64,000 nt of DNA from Glutamicibacter protophormiae. Its GTDB lineage: Bacteria > Actinomycetota > Actinomycetes > Actinomycetales > Micrococcaceae. Position 1 is the stretch's first letter. Each line of letters opens with the position of its first letter. Both the position numbers and the translations under genes were made by a program. The stretch spans positions 248,001 through 312,000 of the forward strand of contig NZ_BMPH01000001.1 in assembly GCF_014647495.1 (NCBI RefSeq), read 5' to 3'. This document shows positions 45,013 through 57,861 of the stretch, piece after piece. The notes below the pieces were generated by a model. It was not told the DNA's origin. It worked only from the letters and a program-made list of their open reading frames with translations, and ran no database searches.

Positions 45013-46056
45013 ATGAACCTGCCCGCACAGCTTGCCCTGGCCCTGCCGGCCTCCATCCCGTCGCCGCCGGCGGAGTTCTCCAAGTTCTCCATCGGCCCGC
45101 TGACCATCCACGCCTACGCGCTGTGCATCCTGGCGGGCATCCTGCTGGCCCTGTGGGTGACCAACCGCCGGCTGACCGCGCGCGGCGGCAACTCGGACAT
45201 GCTCTGGGACATCGTCATCTGGGCGATCCCCTTCGGCATCGTCGGCGGGCGGCTCTACCACGTGTTGATCACCGACCCGGGGTACTACTTCGGCCTAGGC
45301 GGGCAGCAAGCCCACTGGGCTGAAATACCCCAGCTGTGGCTGGGCGGGCTGGGCATCATGGGAGCGATCTCGCTCGGCGCGGTCGGCGCGCTGATCGGCT
45401 GCCGGCGGGCCGGGGTCAGGCTCTCTGCCTTCGCCGACGCCGCCGCCCCGGGCGTGCTGCTCGCGCAGATGGCCGGACGCTGGGGCAACTGGTTCAACCA
45501 GGAGCTCTTCGGCGCCCCGACCACCCTTCCCTGGGGCCTGGAGATCGACCCGGGCAACCACAACTTCCCGGCCGGGCTGCCGGCGGACACGCTGTTCCAC
45601 CCGACGTTCCTGTATGAATCGGTCTGGAACCTGCTGGGCTTCTTCGTGCTGATCGGGCTGGACCGCAAGTTCCAGCTGCGCCGCGGCGCACTGTTCTGGT
45701 GCTACGTGATCTGGTACGGCATCGGCCGCACCTTCACCGAGTCGCTGCGCCTGGATCCGGCTGAAATCATCACCATCGGCCCGCTGTCCCTGCGCATCCA
45801 CCAGTGGCTGGCCATCGGCTTGATTGTGCTGGGCACCGTCGCGCTGGTCTACGTGCTGGCCAAACTGCGCCCGCAGCACCAGGACTCGATCTTCCTTCCG
45901 GGCCGCGAACCCGAGCTTGCTCCAACGGGGCGCGAGGCGAAGGCCGACGGGGCCGAGGGCCCCGCGAAGCCTTCCGGCACCGAAGCTTCCGGCACGGAAG
46001 CTTCCGGCACGGAGCCATCGGGCACGGCCAGCTCCGAGGGCGGGTCGGAGGACTAG
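45013..46056 (+). CDS. lgt: Prolipoprotein diacylglyceryl transferase
   Basis: It transfers diacylglycerol to the lipobox cysteine of prelipoproteins in the membrane; the Rieske and deacetylase lipoproteins of this window would be clients. The 347-aa protein has seven hydrophobic segments, VGGRLYHVL, and the signature GRWGNWFNQELFG. The C-terminal 55 residues form a charged, low-complexity tail with SGTEA repeats. It starts one base after trpA; the trpA-lgt pairing is common in actinobacteria. Confidence 0.95.
   Translation: MNLPAQLALALPASIPSPPAEFSKFSIGPLTIHAYALCILAGILLALWVTNRRLTARGGNSDMLWDIVIWAIPFGIVGGRLYHVLITDPGYYFGLGGQQAHWAEIPQLWLGGLGIMGAISLGAVGALIGCRRAGVRLSAFADAAAPGVLLAQMAGRWGNWFNQELFGAPTTLPWGLEIDPGNHNFPAGLPADTLFHPTFLYESVWNLLGFFVLIGLDRKFQLRRGALFWCYVIWYGIGRTFTESLRLDPAEIITIGPLSLRIHQWLAIGLIVLGTVALVYVLAKLRPQHQDSIFLPGREPELAPTGREAKADGAEGPAKPSGTEASGTEASGTEPSGTASSEGGSED
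45971..46030 (+). repeat. Four 15-bp tandem repeats in the lgt C-terminal tail
   Basis: Units of CTTCCGGCACGGAAG type at 45971, 45986, 46001 and 46016 (the last degenerate) encode SGTEA/SGTEP pentapeptides. Copy number may vary between strains. Confidence 0.8.
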
Positions 46057-46070
46057 CCGCACGACGCCGC

Positions 46071-46102
46071 ACAGGGGACCATCCACCAGGATGGTCCCCT
46101 GT
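46071..46102 (+). terminator. Terminator of the trp-lgt cluster
   Basis: A perfect 14-bp stem (46071-46084 with 46089-46102, ACAGGGGACCATCC) with loop ACCA lies 15 bases after lgt. Confidence 0.8.
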
Positions 46103-46304
46103 TCCGTCCCCGCCCGGCCGTGCCGCAGGGGCACGTCAAAAAACCGATTCCGAGCGACACATTTGCCGCGCCGGAGATCACTGCCGGGTCTCGCCCGCAA
46201 CATGCCTGAAACATTCCGGCCCCCTGGAACCGGCGCAATCAGCGGTGCGGGCTGCGCGCCCGCCTGCCGGTGCCCTCCGGCATTGCGGAAAGTCCTAGGC
46301 GCTT

Positions 46305-46320
46305 TTAACATTTCGGAAAC
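46305..46320 (+). promoter_or_regulatory. GlnR-like binding site upstream of gltBD
   Basis: TTAAC-N6-GAAAC matches the actinobacterial GlnR half-box pair gTnAC-N6-GaAAC at nine of ten positions counted with the free base. A weaker second pair (GTGCG-N6-AGAAA) follows with the expected 6-base spacing, ending at 46342. A candidate -10, TAGTCT, is at 46354-46359. Nitrogen control of glutamate synthase fits known GlnR regulons. Confidence 0.5.
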
Positions 46321-46353
46321 ACAACCGTGCGCTCGAAAGAAACAAACGGTGCG

Positions 46354-46619
46354 TAGTCTGAATTCCACGCGCCGCACCGGAAGCCTCCCCACCCCGCGGA
46401 GACCCGGCGGTGCGTGAACCACAACGAGGTGGGAACCGTTCGTCCCTCGAAACCTCGACCGTAGAGCCCACCGGCGCTACCAGTTCGATGTGTTTGGGCA
46501 CGATGACGAAACACAGGTGGCCGGCAGCCGATGGAGCACAGCACCGAGCATTGATGCCGCGCAGCGAATTGTCGCCAGCCGGACCGCCTTTCCTGCTTGA
46601 ACCATAGAAAGGCACGCTC
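46354..46619 (+). other. Long putative 5' leader of gltB with stem potential
   Basis: From the candidate -10 to gltB about 260 bases remain without a convincing gene. Pairings visible are CGCACCG with CGGTGCG (46373-46379 with 46408-46414) and GGTGGG with CCCACC (46429-46434 with 46467-46472). The 46103-46304 stretch upstream holds nothing I can identify. Confidence 0.35.
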
Positions 46620-51222
<4,603 letters not shown>

Positions 51223-51230
<8 letters not shown>

Positions 51231-52692
51231 TCCACGCGGATTCTTGACGGTGACCGAACGCGTCACCCAGCCCAAGCGGCCGGTGCCGATCCGGCTCATG
51301 GACTACCGGGAGGTGACCGAACGCCAGGCGGCCGGCACCCTGAAGTCCCAGGCCGGGCGCTGCATGGACTGCGGCGTGCCGTTCTGCCACAACGGCTGCC
51401 CGCTGGGCAACCTGATCCCGGAGTTCAACGACCTGGTCTTCAAGGACCGGATGGACGACGCCGCCGCCCGGCTGCTGAGCACCAACAACTTCCCGGAGCT
51501 CACCGGGAAGCTGTGCCCGGCCCCCTGCGAGGCTTCCTGCGTGCTGGGCATCAACCAGCCGGCGGTGACCATCAAGCAGGTCGAGGCCGAGCTGGCCGAG
51601 CACCTGATGGACGCGGGGGAGTTCACCCCGGCCCCGCCGGCGCGCCACACCGAGTTCCGCGTGGCGATCGTCGGCTCCGGCCCGGCCGGCCTGGCCGCCG
51701 CCCAGCAGCTGACCCGCGCCGGGCACACCGTGGCGGTCTACGAGCGCGACGAGGCGATCGGCGGGCTGCTGCGCTTCGGCATCCCGGACTTCAAGCTGGA
51801 GAAGCACGTCGTCGACCGCCGCCTGGAGCAGATGCGCGCGGAAGGCACGATCTTCCGCACCGGCATCGAGATTGGCAGGGACATCACCTGGCAGCAGCTG
51901 CGCCGCGACTACGACGCCGTCATCGTCGCCACCGGTGCCACCGTTCCGCGCGAACTGCCCGTGCCCGGCCGCGAGCTGGACGGGGTGCACCACGCGATGG
52001 AATTCCTCGTCGAGAACAACCGCGTGGTGGCAGGCCTGAAGCCCGAGCGCAGCATCGATGCCAAGGGCAAGCACGTGGTCGTGCTGGGCGGCGGAGACAC
52101 CGGGTCGGACTGCATCGGCACCGCGCTGCGCCAGGGGGCGGCCAGCGTCACCACGCTGGCGATCGGTAAGCAGCCGGGCACCGAACGCAGCGAGAACCAC
52201 CCGTGGCCCATGATGCCGGTGCTCTTCGAGGTGCAGTCCTCGCATGAGGAAGGCGGGACGCGCAGCTACCTGGCCTCGACCGTGGACTTCGTGGCCGGCG
52301 AGGGCAGCAAGCAGAACGCCGTGATCGGTGTTACAGTGGCAGAGACAGAATTTGTTGCTGGCAAGCGCCTCCCGAAGCCCGGAACCGAACGCGTCATCAA
52401 GGCGGATCTGGTTTTGCTTGCCCTCGGGTTCACCGGTCCGGAAGATTCCGGATTGGTCGAACAGGTCAGTACCGAATTCGACAACCGGGGCAACGTCGCC
52501 CGAGATGGCTACTACATGACGAACACCGATGGGGTGTTCGCCGCCGGGGACTCCGGACGGGGACAGTCGCTGATCGTGTGGGCAATCGCCGAGGGGCGCG
52601 CCTGCGCAGCCTCGGTGGACAAGTACCTCATGGGCTCGACCACGCTTCCCGCGCCCGTAGCTCCAACCGATAGGGCCATCAGCATCATTTGA
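51223..52692 (+). CDS. gltD: Glutamate synthase, small subunit
   Basis: It supplies electrons from NAD(P)H to GltB. The 489-aa protein has the two N-terminal 4Fe-4S cysteine groups (CMDCGVPFCHNGCPLGN and CPAPCEASCVLGIN), FAD-binding AIVGSGPAGLAAA, NAD(P)-binding VLGGGDTGSDCIG and the C-terminal FAD block GVFAAGDSGRGQSL. The GTG start overlaps gltB by 8 bases, with GGAGGTG upstream inside gltB. Confidence 0.97.
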
Positions 52693-52706
52693 GAGTCACA
52701 GGCTTG

Positions 52707-52742
52707 AATGCGGCACACCCCACCCGGGGTGGGCCGCATTTT
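52707..52742 (+). terminator. Terminator of gltBD
   Basis: AATGCGGC (52707-52714) pairs with GCCGCATT (52733-52740) around an inner CCACCC/GGGTGG stem, followed by TTTTG. It lies only 25 bases before pyk, so pyk must have its promoter in or near this region or depend on readthrough. Confidence 0.75.
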
Positions 52743-52766
52743 GCCTACGGTTTACATGAAAGGCAT

Positions 52767-54290
52767 ATGGCTGACGGAATGAGACGCGCAAAGATTGTTG
52801 CTACCTGGGGCCCTTCCCTGGCGAGCTATGAAAACACCGTAGCGGTACTGAAGGCGGGCGTCGACGTGGCCCGCTTGAACATGAGCCACGGGGACCACTC
52901 CATGCACGCGCAGTCCCTGGCGAACGTGCGCAATGCGGCCGCCGAGGTCGGCCGAGCGGTCGGCGTCTTCGCCGACCTGCAGGGCCCTAAGATCCGGCTG
53001 GGCCGCTTCAAGGACAACGCGAAGTACATCCTGGAAACGGGTGAGGAATTCACCATCACCATCGAGGAGGTCGAAGGCACCCGCAACCTGTGCGGAACCA
53101 CCTTCAAGGGCCTGCCCACCGATGTCCAGGTGGGCGATTTCCTGCTGGTCAACGACGGCAAGGTCAAGCTCAAGGCCATCGAGGTCACCGACACCGAGGT
53201 GCGCTCCGAGGTGGTTGTCGGCGGCGAGGTGTCCAACAACAAGGGCATCAACCTGCCAGGCGTGGCGGTCAACGTGCCTGCGCTGAGCGAGAAGGACGAG
53301 GAGGACCTGCGTTGGGCGCTGCGCGCCGGCATCGACATGGTCGCGTTGTCCTTCGTGCGCAACGCCAGCGACATCGAGCGCGTGCACGAGATCATGGACG
53401 AAGAAGGCCGCCGCGTGCCGGTCATCGCCAAGATCGAGAAGCCGCAGGCCGTTGCCGCGCTGGAGGAGATCGTCAATTCCTTCGACGCCATCATGGTCGC
53501 CCGCGGCGATCTGGGCGTGGAACTGCCGCTGGAGGACGTGCCGGTGGTGCAGAAGCGCGCCGTGGAGCTGGCCCGCCGCTGGGCGAAGCCGGTCATCGTC
53601 GCCACCCAGGTGCTCGAATCCATGATCGAGTCGCCTACCCCGACGCGCGCCGAGGCCTCGGACTGCGCCAACGCGGTGCTCGACGGCGCCGACGCGGTCA
53701 TGCTCTCGGGGGAGACCTCGGTGGGCGCCTACCCGGTGGAGACCGTGGAGACCATGTCCCGCATCATCGCCTCCACCGAGGAGCACGGCCTGGACCGCAT
53801 CCCGCGCCTGGGCTCCAAGCCCAAGACCCGTGGAGGGGCGATCACCCGCGCTGCGGTGGAGATCGCCGACCAGCTCGATGCGAAGTACATCGTGGCGTTC
53901 ACCCAGTCCGGCGACTCGGCCCGGCGCCTGTCGCGCCTGCGCCCGAAGAAGCCGGTGCTGGCGTTCACCCCGCTGCAGCAGACCTACAACATCATGACCC
54001 TGATGTGGGGTATCCAGGCGCGACTGGTCGCCTACGCGGACCACACCGACAAGATGACCGCGCAGGTCGACGAGGCACTGCTCTCCGAGGGACTGGCCGA
54101 GCCGAACGACATCGTCTGCATCGCCGCCGGTTCCCCTCCGGGACAGGCCGGATCGACCAACTCGCTGCGCGTGCACAAGGTCGGTGACCTGGCCGACGCA
54201 GGCCAGCTGGTCAACGGCAAGCCGATGCCCGCCCGCGAAACGGTCGGCCCGTGGGATCCGGAAAACGTTTCCGTGCCCAAGTCGCTGTAA
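52767..54290 (+). CDS. pyk: Pyruvate kinase
   Basis: It converts phosphoenolpyruvate and ADP to pyruvate and ATP. The 507-aa protein has ARLNMSHGDH, ADLQGPKIRLG, the catalytic block IAKIEKPQAVAALEEI, MVARGDLGVELP, the ATQVLESMI helix, DGADAVMLSGETSVG and the C-terminal domain. The first segment reads VATWGPSLASYEN where many homologues have CTIGPAS. Starts at 52767 and 52779 are both possible; the first has AAAGG very close, the second GACGGA. Confidence 0.96.
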   Translation: MADGMRRAKIVATWGPSLASYENTVAVLKAGVDVARLNMSHGDHSMHAQSLANVRNAAAEVGRAVGVFADLQGPKIRLGRFKDNAKYILETGEEFTITIEEVEGTRNLCGTTFKGLPTDVQVGDFLLVNDGKVKLKAIEVTDTEVRSEVVVGGEVSNNKGINLPGVAVNVPALSEKDEEDLRWALRAGIDMVALSFVRNASDIERVHEIMDEEGRRVPVIAKIEKPQAVAALEEIVNSFDAIMVARGDLGVELPLEDVPVVQKRAVELARRWAKPVIVATQVLESMIESPTPTRAEASDCANAVLDGADAVMLSGETSVGAYPVETVETMSRIIASTEEHGLDRIPRLGSKPKTRGGAITRAAVEIADQLDAKYIVAFTQSGDSARRLSRLRPKKPVLAFTPLQQTYNIMTLMWGIQARLVAYADHTDKMTAQVDEALLSEGLAEPNDIVCIAAGSPPGQAGSTNSLRVHKVGDLADAGQLVNGKPMPARETVGPWDPENVSVPKSL

Positions 54291-54310
54291 CCAGGCGGAC
54301 GCCGGCCGGC

Positions 54311-54352
54311 AGGACCCGTTTGCGCCACGTTTATCGTGGTGCGGGCGGGTCC
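54311..54352 (+). terminator. Terminator of pyk
   Basis: AGGACCCG (54311-54318) pairs with CGGGTCCT (54345-54352), enclosing CGCCACG/CGTGGTG pairing, and TTTG follows. It lies 20 bases after the pyk stop. Confidence 0.75.
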
Positions 54353-54412
54353 TTTGCCGTGCTCGGCCGGGTGCCGCCTGGGAGGTCGTGCGGGGCGGCG
54401 CGAAACGTGAAA

Positions 54413-54452
54413 AAACCGCTGGCCGCAGTTGGATAACTGCGGCCAGCGGTTT
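54413..54452 (-). terminator. Terminator of tRNA-Leu, probably bidirectional
   Basis: A perfect 18-bp stem (54413-54430 with 54435-54452, AAACCGCTGGCCGCAGTT) with GGAT loop is followed on the minus strand by TTTTTTCACG-type sequence. It lies 4 bases beyond the tRNA. Confidence 0.9.
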
Positions 54453-54456
54453 GTAT

Positions 54457-54541
54457 TGGTGCCCAAGGTGGGACTCGAACCCACACATCTTTCGATACCG
54501 CATTTTGAGTGCGGCGCGTCTACCGATTCCGCCACTTGGGC
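54457..54541 (-). tRNA. tRNA-Leu (CAA), CCA encoded
   Basis: Class II tRNA with a long variable arm. Acceptor GCCCAAG/CTTGGGC, anticodon loop CTCAAAA giving CAA, T-loop TTCGAGT, discriminator A and encoded CCA. It reads the rare TTG codon. Confidence 0.95.
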
Positions 54542-54731
54542 GAGCACAAAGAATATCCTACTTGAGGGTTCAGTGATTTCCTAATTGAGTTCATGGGCGA
54601 TTTCCGCCGTGATTTCAGTGCAAGCCAGTAGGCTTGGAAGTGACACTGAGGCAACGGGGCTTCAAGTACTGGAACCACCGAAATCTGCCGATCATGATGG
54701 CAGGAATTCTTAAGACGAAGGACGGCGCCGA

Positions 54732-55349
54732 ATGAGCGAGCTACCAGAAATTACCCGAATCCCCTCCGAGCCGAGCAGCTCGCCGCGCCGCGTGATCGTG
54801 GCCGAAGACGAGACGCTGATTCGCCTGGATATCGTCGAAATTCTGCGTTCCGAAGGCTACGACGTCGTCGCCGAGGTCGACAACGGCCAAAGCGCACTGG
54901 AGCAGGCCCGCGAGCTGAAGCCGGATCTGGTGTTGATGGATGTGAAGATGCCGGTCATGGACGGCATTACCGCTGCCGAAGCCATTGTGAAGGAACGTAT
55001 CGCCCCGGTGGTCCTGCTGACCGCATTCAGCCAGAAAGAGCTCGTGGAGCGTGCCCGCGAAGCCGGCGCCATGGCGTACGTGGTCAAGCCGTTCACCCCG
55101 GCCGACCTGACCCCGGCGATTGAAATCGCGATCTCCCGCAACGACGAACTGCGTGCGCTGGAGGACGAAGTCTCCAGCTTGGCCGAGCAGTTCGAGACCC
55201 GCAAGCTGGTGGACCGGGCCAAGAGCTTGCTGATCACCAAGATGGGCTTGAGCGAGCCCGAGGCCTTCCGCTGGATCCAGAAGACCTCGATGGACCGTCG
55301 TTTGAGCATGCGACAGGTCGCCGAAACCGTCATCGATCAGGTGAAGTAA
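54732..55349 (+). CDS. pdtaR: ANTAR-domain response regulator (PdtaR-like transcription antiterminator)
   Basis: The 205-aa protein has a receiver domain (about 18-135) with the acidic pair AEDE, phospho-acceptor Asp in LVLMDVKMPVMDG, Thr in LLTAFS and Lys in VVKPFTP. After a coiled-coil linker (LEDEVSSLAEQFETRKLVDRA in two pieces), an ANTAR RNA-binding domain follows with LLITKMGLSEPEAFRWIQKTSMDRRLSM in two pieces. It binds two-hexaloop RNA hairpins in target leaders. Its partner kinase PdtaS is not adjacent. GAAGGAC precedes the ATG. Confidence 0.93.
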   Translation: MSELPEITRIPSEPSSSPRRVIVAEDETLIRLDIVEILRSEGYDVVAEVDNGQSALEQARELKPDLVLMDVKMPVMDGITAAEAIVKERIAPVVLLTAFSQKELVERAREAGAMAYVVKPFTPADLTPAIEIAISRNDELRALEDEVSSLAEQFETRKLVDRAKSLLITKMGLSEPEAFRWIQKTSMDRRLSMRQVAETVIDQVK

Positions 55350-55374
55350 CCGGCGTAGTGCCGCTATTGCGCTG

Positions 55375-55412
55375 AAATGTGCGTCAGACCACCTGTGGTT
55401 TGACGCACATTT
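55375..55412 (+). terminator. Intrinsic terminator of pdtaR
   Basis: A stem of about 17 bp (55375-55392 with 55395-55412, AAATGTGCGTCAGACC type, one G-U pair) is followed by a run of T (TTTTTT). Confidence 0.92.
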
Positions 55413-55474
55413 TTTATTTCAGTCGCGGTGCGCGGAATCTGCGTTGCCGGTGTTTGCGCAGGAAGTTGCAGGTT

Positions 55475-55507
55475 GTTCACCTTCCGTTAACCTTGTGTTG
55501 CCATGGT
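55475..55507 (+). promoter_or_regulatory. PHO box (PhoP direct repeats) upstream of pitA
   Basis: Three 11-bp direct repeats begin GTTCACC (55475), GTTAACC (55486) and GTTGCCA (55497), exactly in register; a weaker GTTGCAG at 55465 precedes them. This is the actinobacterial PhoP pattern (GTTCACC-N4 units). The boxes end 8 bases before the -35. Confidence 0.8.
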
Positions 55508-55514
55508 GGACATG

Positions 55515-55542
55515 TTGACGAACCATTTCATGGGCATAAGAT
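55515..55542 (+). promoter_or_regulatory. Promoter of pitA
   Basis: TTGACG (55515-55520) and TAAGAT (55537-55542) are 16 bases apart, directly downstream of the PHO box, as for PhoP-activated promoters. The leader would be about 100 bases. Confidence 0.65.
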
Positions 55543-55650
55543 TGAAATTACGCGCTGACCCTTGGTTTGGCGCGCCCTCCAACTCGCAACACGGATCGTC
55601 CGCGGTCCACGTAATTTTCCTTGCCGTTCGACCCCTCAGGCTGGTATTCA

Positions 55651-56910
55651 ATGGATTTGACGCTTATCGTCGTCCTGGTCATTGCCTTGGCGTTGTTTTT
55701 CGACTTCACCAATGGTTTCCATGACACGGCCAATGCGATGGCCACCCCAATCGCAACCGGGGCAATCTCGCCCAAAAAAGCAGTTGCCCTCGCCGCAGTT
55801 TTGAACCTCGTCGGCGCGTTCCTTTCCACGGAAGTCGCCAAGACGATCTCCGGCGGCATCATCAACGAGGACCCCACCACGGGCGTCGCCATCGGCCCGG
55901 CCATGATTTTCGCCGGCCTGATGGGTGCGGTGATCTGGAACCTGCTGACGTGGCTGCTGGGACTGCCATCCAGCTCCTCCCACGCGTTGTTCGGCGGCCT
56001 GGTGGGCGCGGCGATCGTCGGTGCCGGATTCGGCGCCGTGAACTACGGCGTGCTGCTCTCCAAGGTGCTGCTGCCGGCCATCGTGGCCCCGCTGATCGCC
56101 GGTATCTCCGCATACCTGTGCACCAAGCTGGCCTACGCGATCACCAAGCGCCAGTCGGGGACCTCGCCCAAGCGCGGAGGTTTCCGCTACGGACAGCTCT
56201 TCTCCTCCTCGCTGGTGGCACTGTCGCACGGTACCAACGATGCGCAGAAGACCATGGGTGTTATCACCCTGACCCTGGTCGCCTCGGGCCTGCAGGACGC
56301 CGGCTCGCCGGTGCATTTCTGGGTTGTCGCGGCCTGTGCGTTTGCGATCGCGCTGGGTACCTACACCGGCGGCTGGCGCATCATCCAGACCATGGGTTCC
56401 GGCCTGACCGACGTGAAGCCTGCACAGGGCTTCGCCGCCGAGATGTCCACCGCATCGGCGATCCTGACCTCCTCGCACCTGGGCTTCGCGCTGTCGACCA
56501 CCCAGGTCGCCTCCGGATCGGTGATCGGTTCGGGTCTGGGCCGCAAGGGTGCGGAAGTCCGCTGGGGCACCGCCGGGCGCATCGCCCTGGGCTGGCTGTT
56601 CACCCTGCCGGCCGCCGCCATCGTCGGCGGTCTGGCGGCGTGGATCACGCATGCGGGGACCATCGGCGTGGTTATCGTCGCAGCAGCCGGGCTGGCCGCA
56701 ATGCTGGCCATCTGGGTGCTGTCCCGCAAGAACCCGCACACCCATGAAACCGCGCTGTCGGATATCGACAACTCCGGTGCAGCGGTGAACATCCTGAGCA
56801 AGAAGGAACGCCGCGCGAAGGCCAAGGCGGAAGCCAAAGCCAAGCAGCAGGCCCTGCGCGCCAAGGCCGAACGCGAGGAAGCCGAAGAAGAAAAGGTTGA
56901 CAACGCATGA
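55651..56910 (+). CDS. pitA: PiT-family inorganic phosphate transporter
   Basis: The 419-aa protein has about ten hydrophobic segments in two inverted halves. Each half carries the family signature: NGFHDTANAMATPIATGA near the N-terminus and LSHGTNDAQKTMG near residue 200. It imports phosphate as a metal-phosphate complex with protons. The last 55 residues are a lysine/alanine/glutamate-rich cytoplasmic coiled tail. The PHO box shows phosphate-starvation control. The next gene overlaps it by 4 bases. Confidence 0.95.
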   Translation: MDLTLIVVLVIALALFFDFTNGFHDTANAMATPIATGAISPKKAVALAAVLNLVGAFLSTEVAKTISGGIINEDPTTGVAIGPAMIFAGLMGAVIWNLLTWLLGLPSSSSHALFGGLVGAAIVGAGFGAVNYGVLLSKVLLPAIVAPLIAGISAYLCTKLAYAITKRQSGTSPKRGGFRYGQLFSSSLVALSHGTNDAQKTMGVITLTLVASGLQDAGSPVHFWVVAACAFAIALGTYTGGWRIIQTMGSGLTDVKPAQGFAAEMSTASAILTSSHLGFALSTTQVASGSVIGSGLGRKGAEVRWGTAGRIALGWLFTLPAAAIVGGLAAWITHAGTIGVVIVAAAGLAAMLAIWVLSRKNPHTHETALSDIDNSGAAVNILSKKERRAKAKAEAKAKQQALRAKAEREEAEEEKVDNA

Positions 56911-57146
56911 TCGACTGGACAGCATTTCTGATCGTTGCCGTCGTTACGTGGGCTGCGGCCCTGCTGATCGTGGGCGCGTATTCCCTGGGCGTGCGCCTGC
57001 TGGCCGTGGCCAAGGACGAGGGCGCCAAGTCGGGCCTGCATAAGTCCGGTGCCTACGCCTGCTTCACGCTGTGCGGGCTGATCGTCGCTTTCGGCGTTGT
57101 GCTGATCGTGCCGCAGCTGAGCGAGGCAATCCTGGGGGTCTCCTAG
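56907..57146 (+). CDS. Small two-segment membrane protein coupled to pitA
   Basis: The 79-aa protein has transmembrane segments at about residues 5-30 and 50-72, linked by a basic polar loop (AVAKDEGAKSGLHKSG). Its ATG overlaps the pitA stop (ATGA), so it is made together with the transporter. I recognise no named family. A role as accessory or regulatory subunit of the phosphate transporter is suggested only by coupling. Confidence 0.75.
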   Translation: MIDWTAFLIVAVVTWAAALLIVGAYSLGVRLLAVAKDEGAKSGLHKSGAYACFTLCGLIVAFGVVLIVPQLSEAILGVS

Positions 57147-57189
57147 GCCCACCGGCCTGACCTGCCGGGAACCGGCGGACAACTGAATA

Positions 57190-57217
57190 TTGCCTTCGAT
57201 GGAGGCACCCATAGACT
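57190..57217 (+). promoter_or_regulatory. Leaderless promoter TTGCCT-N16-TAGACT
   Basis: TTGCCT (57190-57195) and TAGACT (57212-57217) are 16 bases apart, followed by 6 bases and the ATG. The same pair, with 17 bases spacing, drives rpsA. Confidence 0.7.
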
Positions 57218-57223
57218 AGAGCC

Positions 57224-57769
57224 ATGACAAGCTTCAAGTACTACGTGGGTGCCTCCATCGACGGTTTCATCGCAGATCGCGCCGGGGATGCGCATTGGCT
57301 CCAACCGTTCACCAAGCTGGCCGGGGTCCGGGAGCACTTCGACGAATTCTTCGCGGGCGTCGGCGCGGTGGTGATCGGCGGCAAAACCTACGAGAACATC
57401 GCCCGCGACGTGGCCGAGGGCAAGCTGGAATGGATCTACGGGGACAAGCCGGTGTGGGTCTTCACGCACCACGAGCTGCCGACCGTGCCCGGGGCCGATT
57501 TAACCTTCATCCGCGGCGAGCTCGGCTTCTGGAGCCGCGATATTGCGCGCAGCGCCTCGGTGGGCGACGTCTGGGTGGTCGGAGGCGCGGATCTGGCCGG
57601 CGGCTTCGTGGAGGCCGGCATGCTCGACGAGCTGCTGCTGATCACCGTGCCGGTGCTGCTGGGGGACGGAGCGAACATCTTCGGCCGCGGCGTGAGCATG
57701 GAACTGGATGGGCTGGAGCTCAAGGAGCTGGGCGGCAACGTCTTCGCCTCGCGCTACGCGATCGGCTGA
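57224..57769 (+). CDS. Dihydrofolate reductase-like (RibD C-terminal fold) protein
   Basis: The 181-aa protein begins FKYYVGASIDGFIADRAG, the RibD_C/DHFR-like first strand. It contains VVIGGKTYENI and the NADPH-binding VVGGADLAGGF. It resembles the paralogue at 9058 in the first 15 residues but diverges elsewhere, so they are unlikely to be recent duplicates. Substrate is unknown. No ribosome-binding site is present; the -10 lies 6 bases before the ATG, implying leaderless translation. Confidence 0.85.
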   Translation: MTSFKYYVGASIDGFIADRAGDAHWLQPFTKLAGVREHFDEFFAGVGAVVIGGKTYENIARDVAEGKLEWIYGDKPVWVFTHHELPTVPGADLTFIRGELGFWSRDIARSASVGDVWVVGGADLAGGFVEAGMLDELLLITVPVLLGDGANIFGRGVSMELDGLELKELGGNVFASRYAIG

Positions 57770-57803
57770 TTGACCGCCCGCCAGCCGACGGCTCACTGCA
57801 AGA

Positions 57804-57839
57804 AAGCGCCCGTCCCGGCTCCAGCCGGGACGGGCGCTT
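57804..57839. terminator. Bidirectional terminator
   Basis: A perfect 17-bp stem (57804-57820 with 57823-57839, AAGCGCCCGTCCCGGCT) lies between the convergent reductase and thioesterase genes. Confidence 0.8.
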
Positions 57840-57861
57840 CGACTTCATGCAGGGGCGGGAG

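Noticed and set aside
46425-46475. Glutamine riboswitch-like block (CGTTCGTCCCTCGAAACC)
   Set aside because: It resembles part of the glnA-type element but lacks the conserved GACGGAAGTAGG and closing GGAACG segments.
46410-46607. 65-codon frame in the gltB leader
   Set aside because: No ribosome-binding site and no recognisable protein features; possibly chance in GC-rich DNA.
52752-54503. 583-codon minus-strand frame opposite pyk, reaching into tRNA-Leu
   Set aside because: It overlaps a tRNA and two terminators and has no domain.
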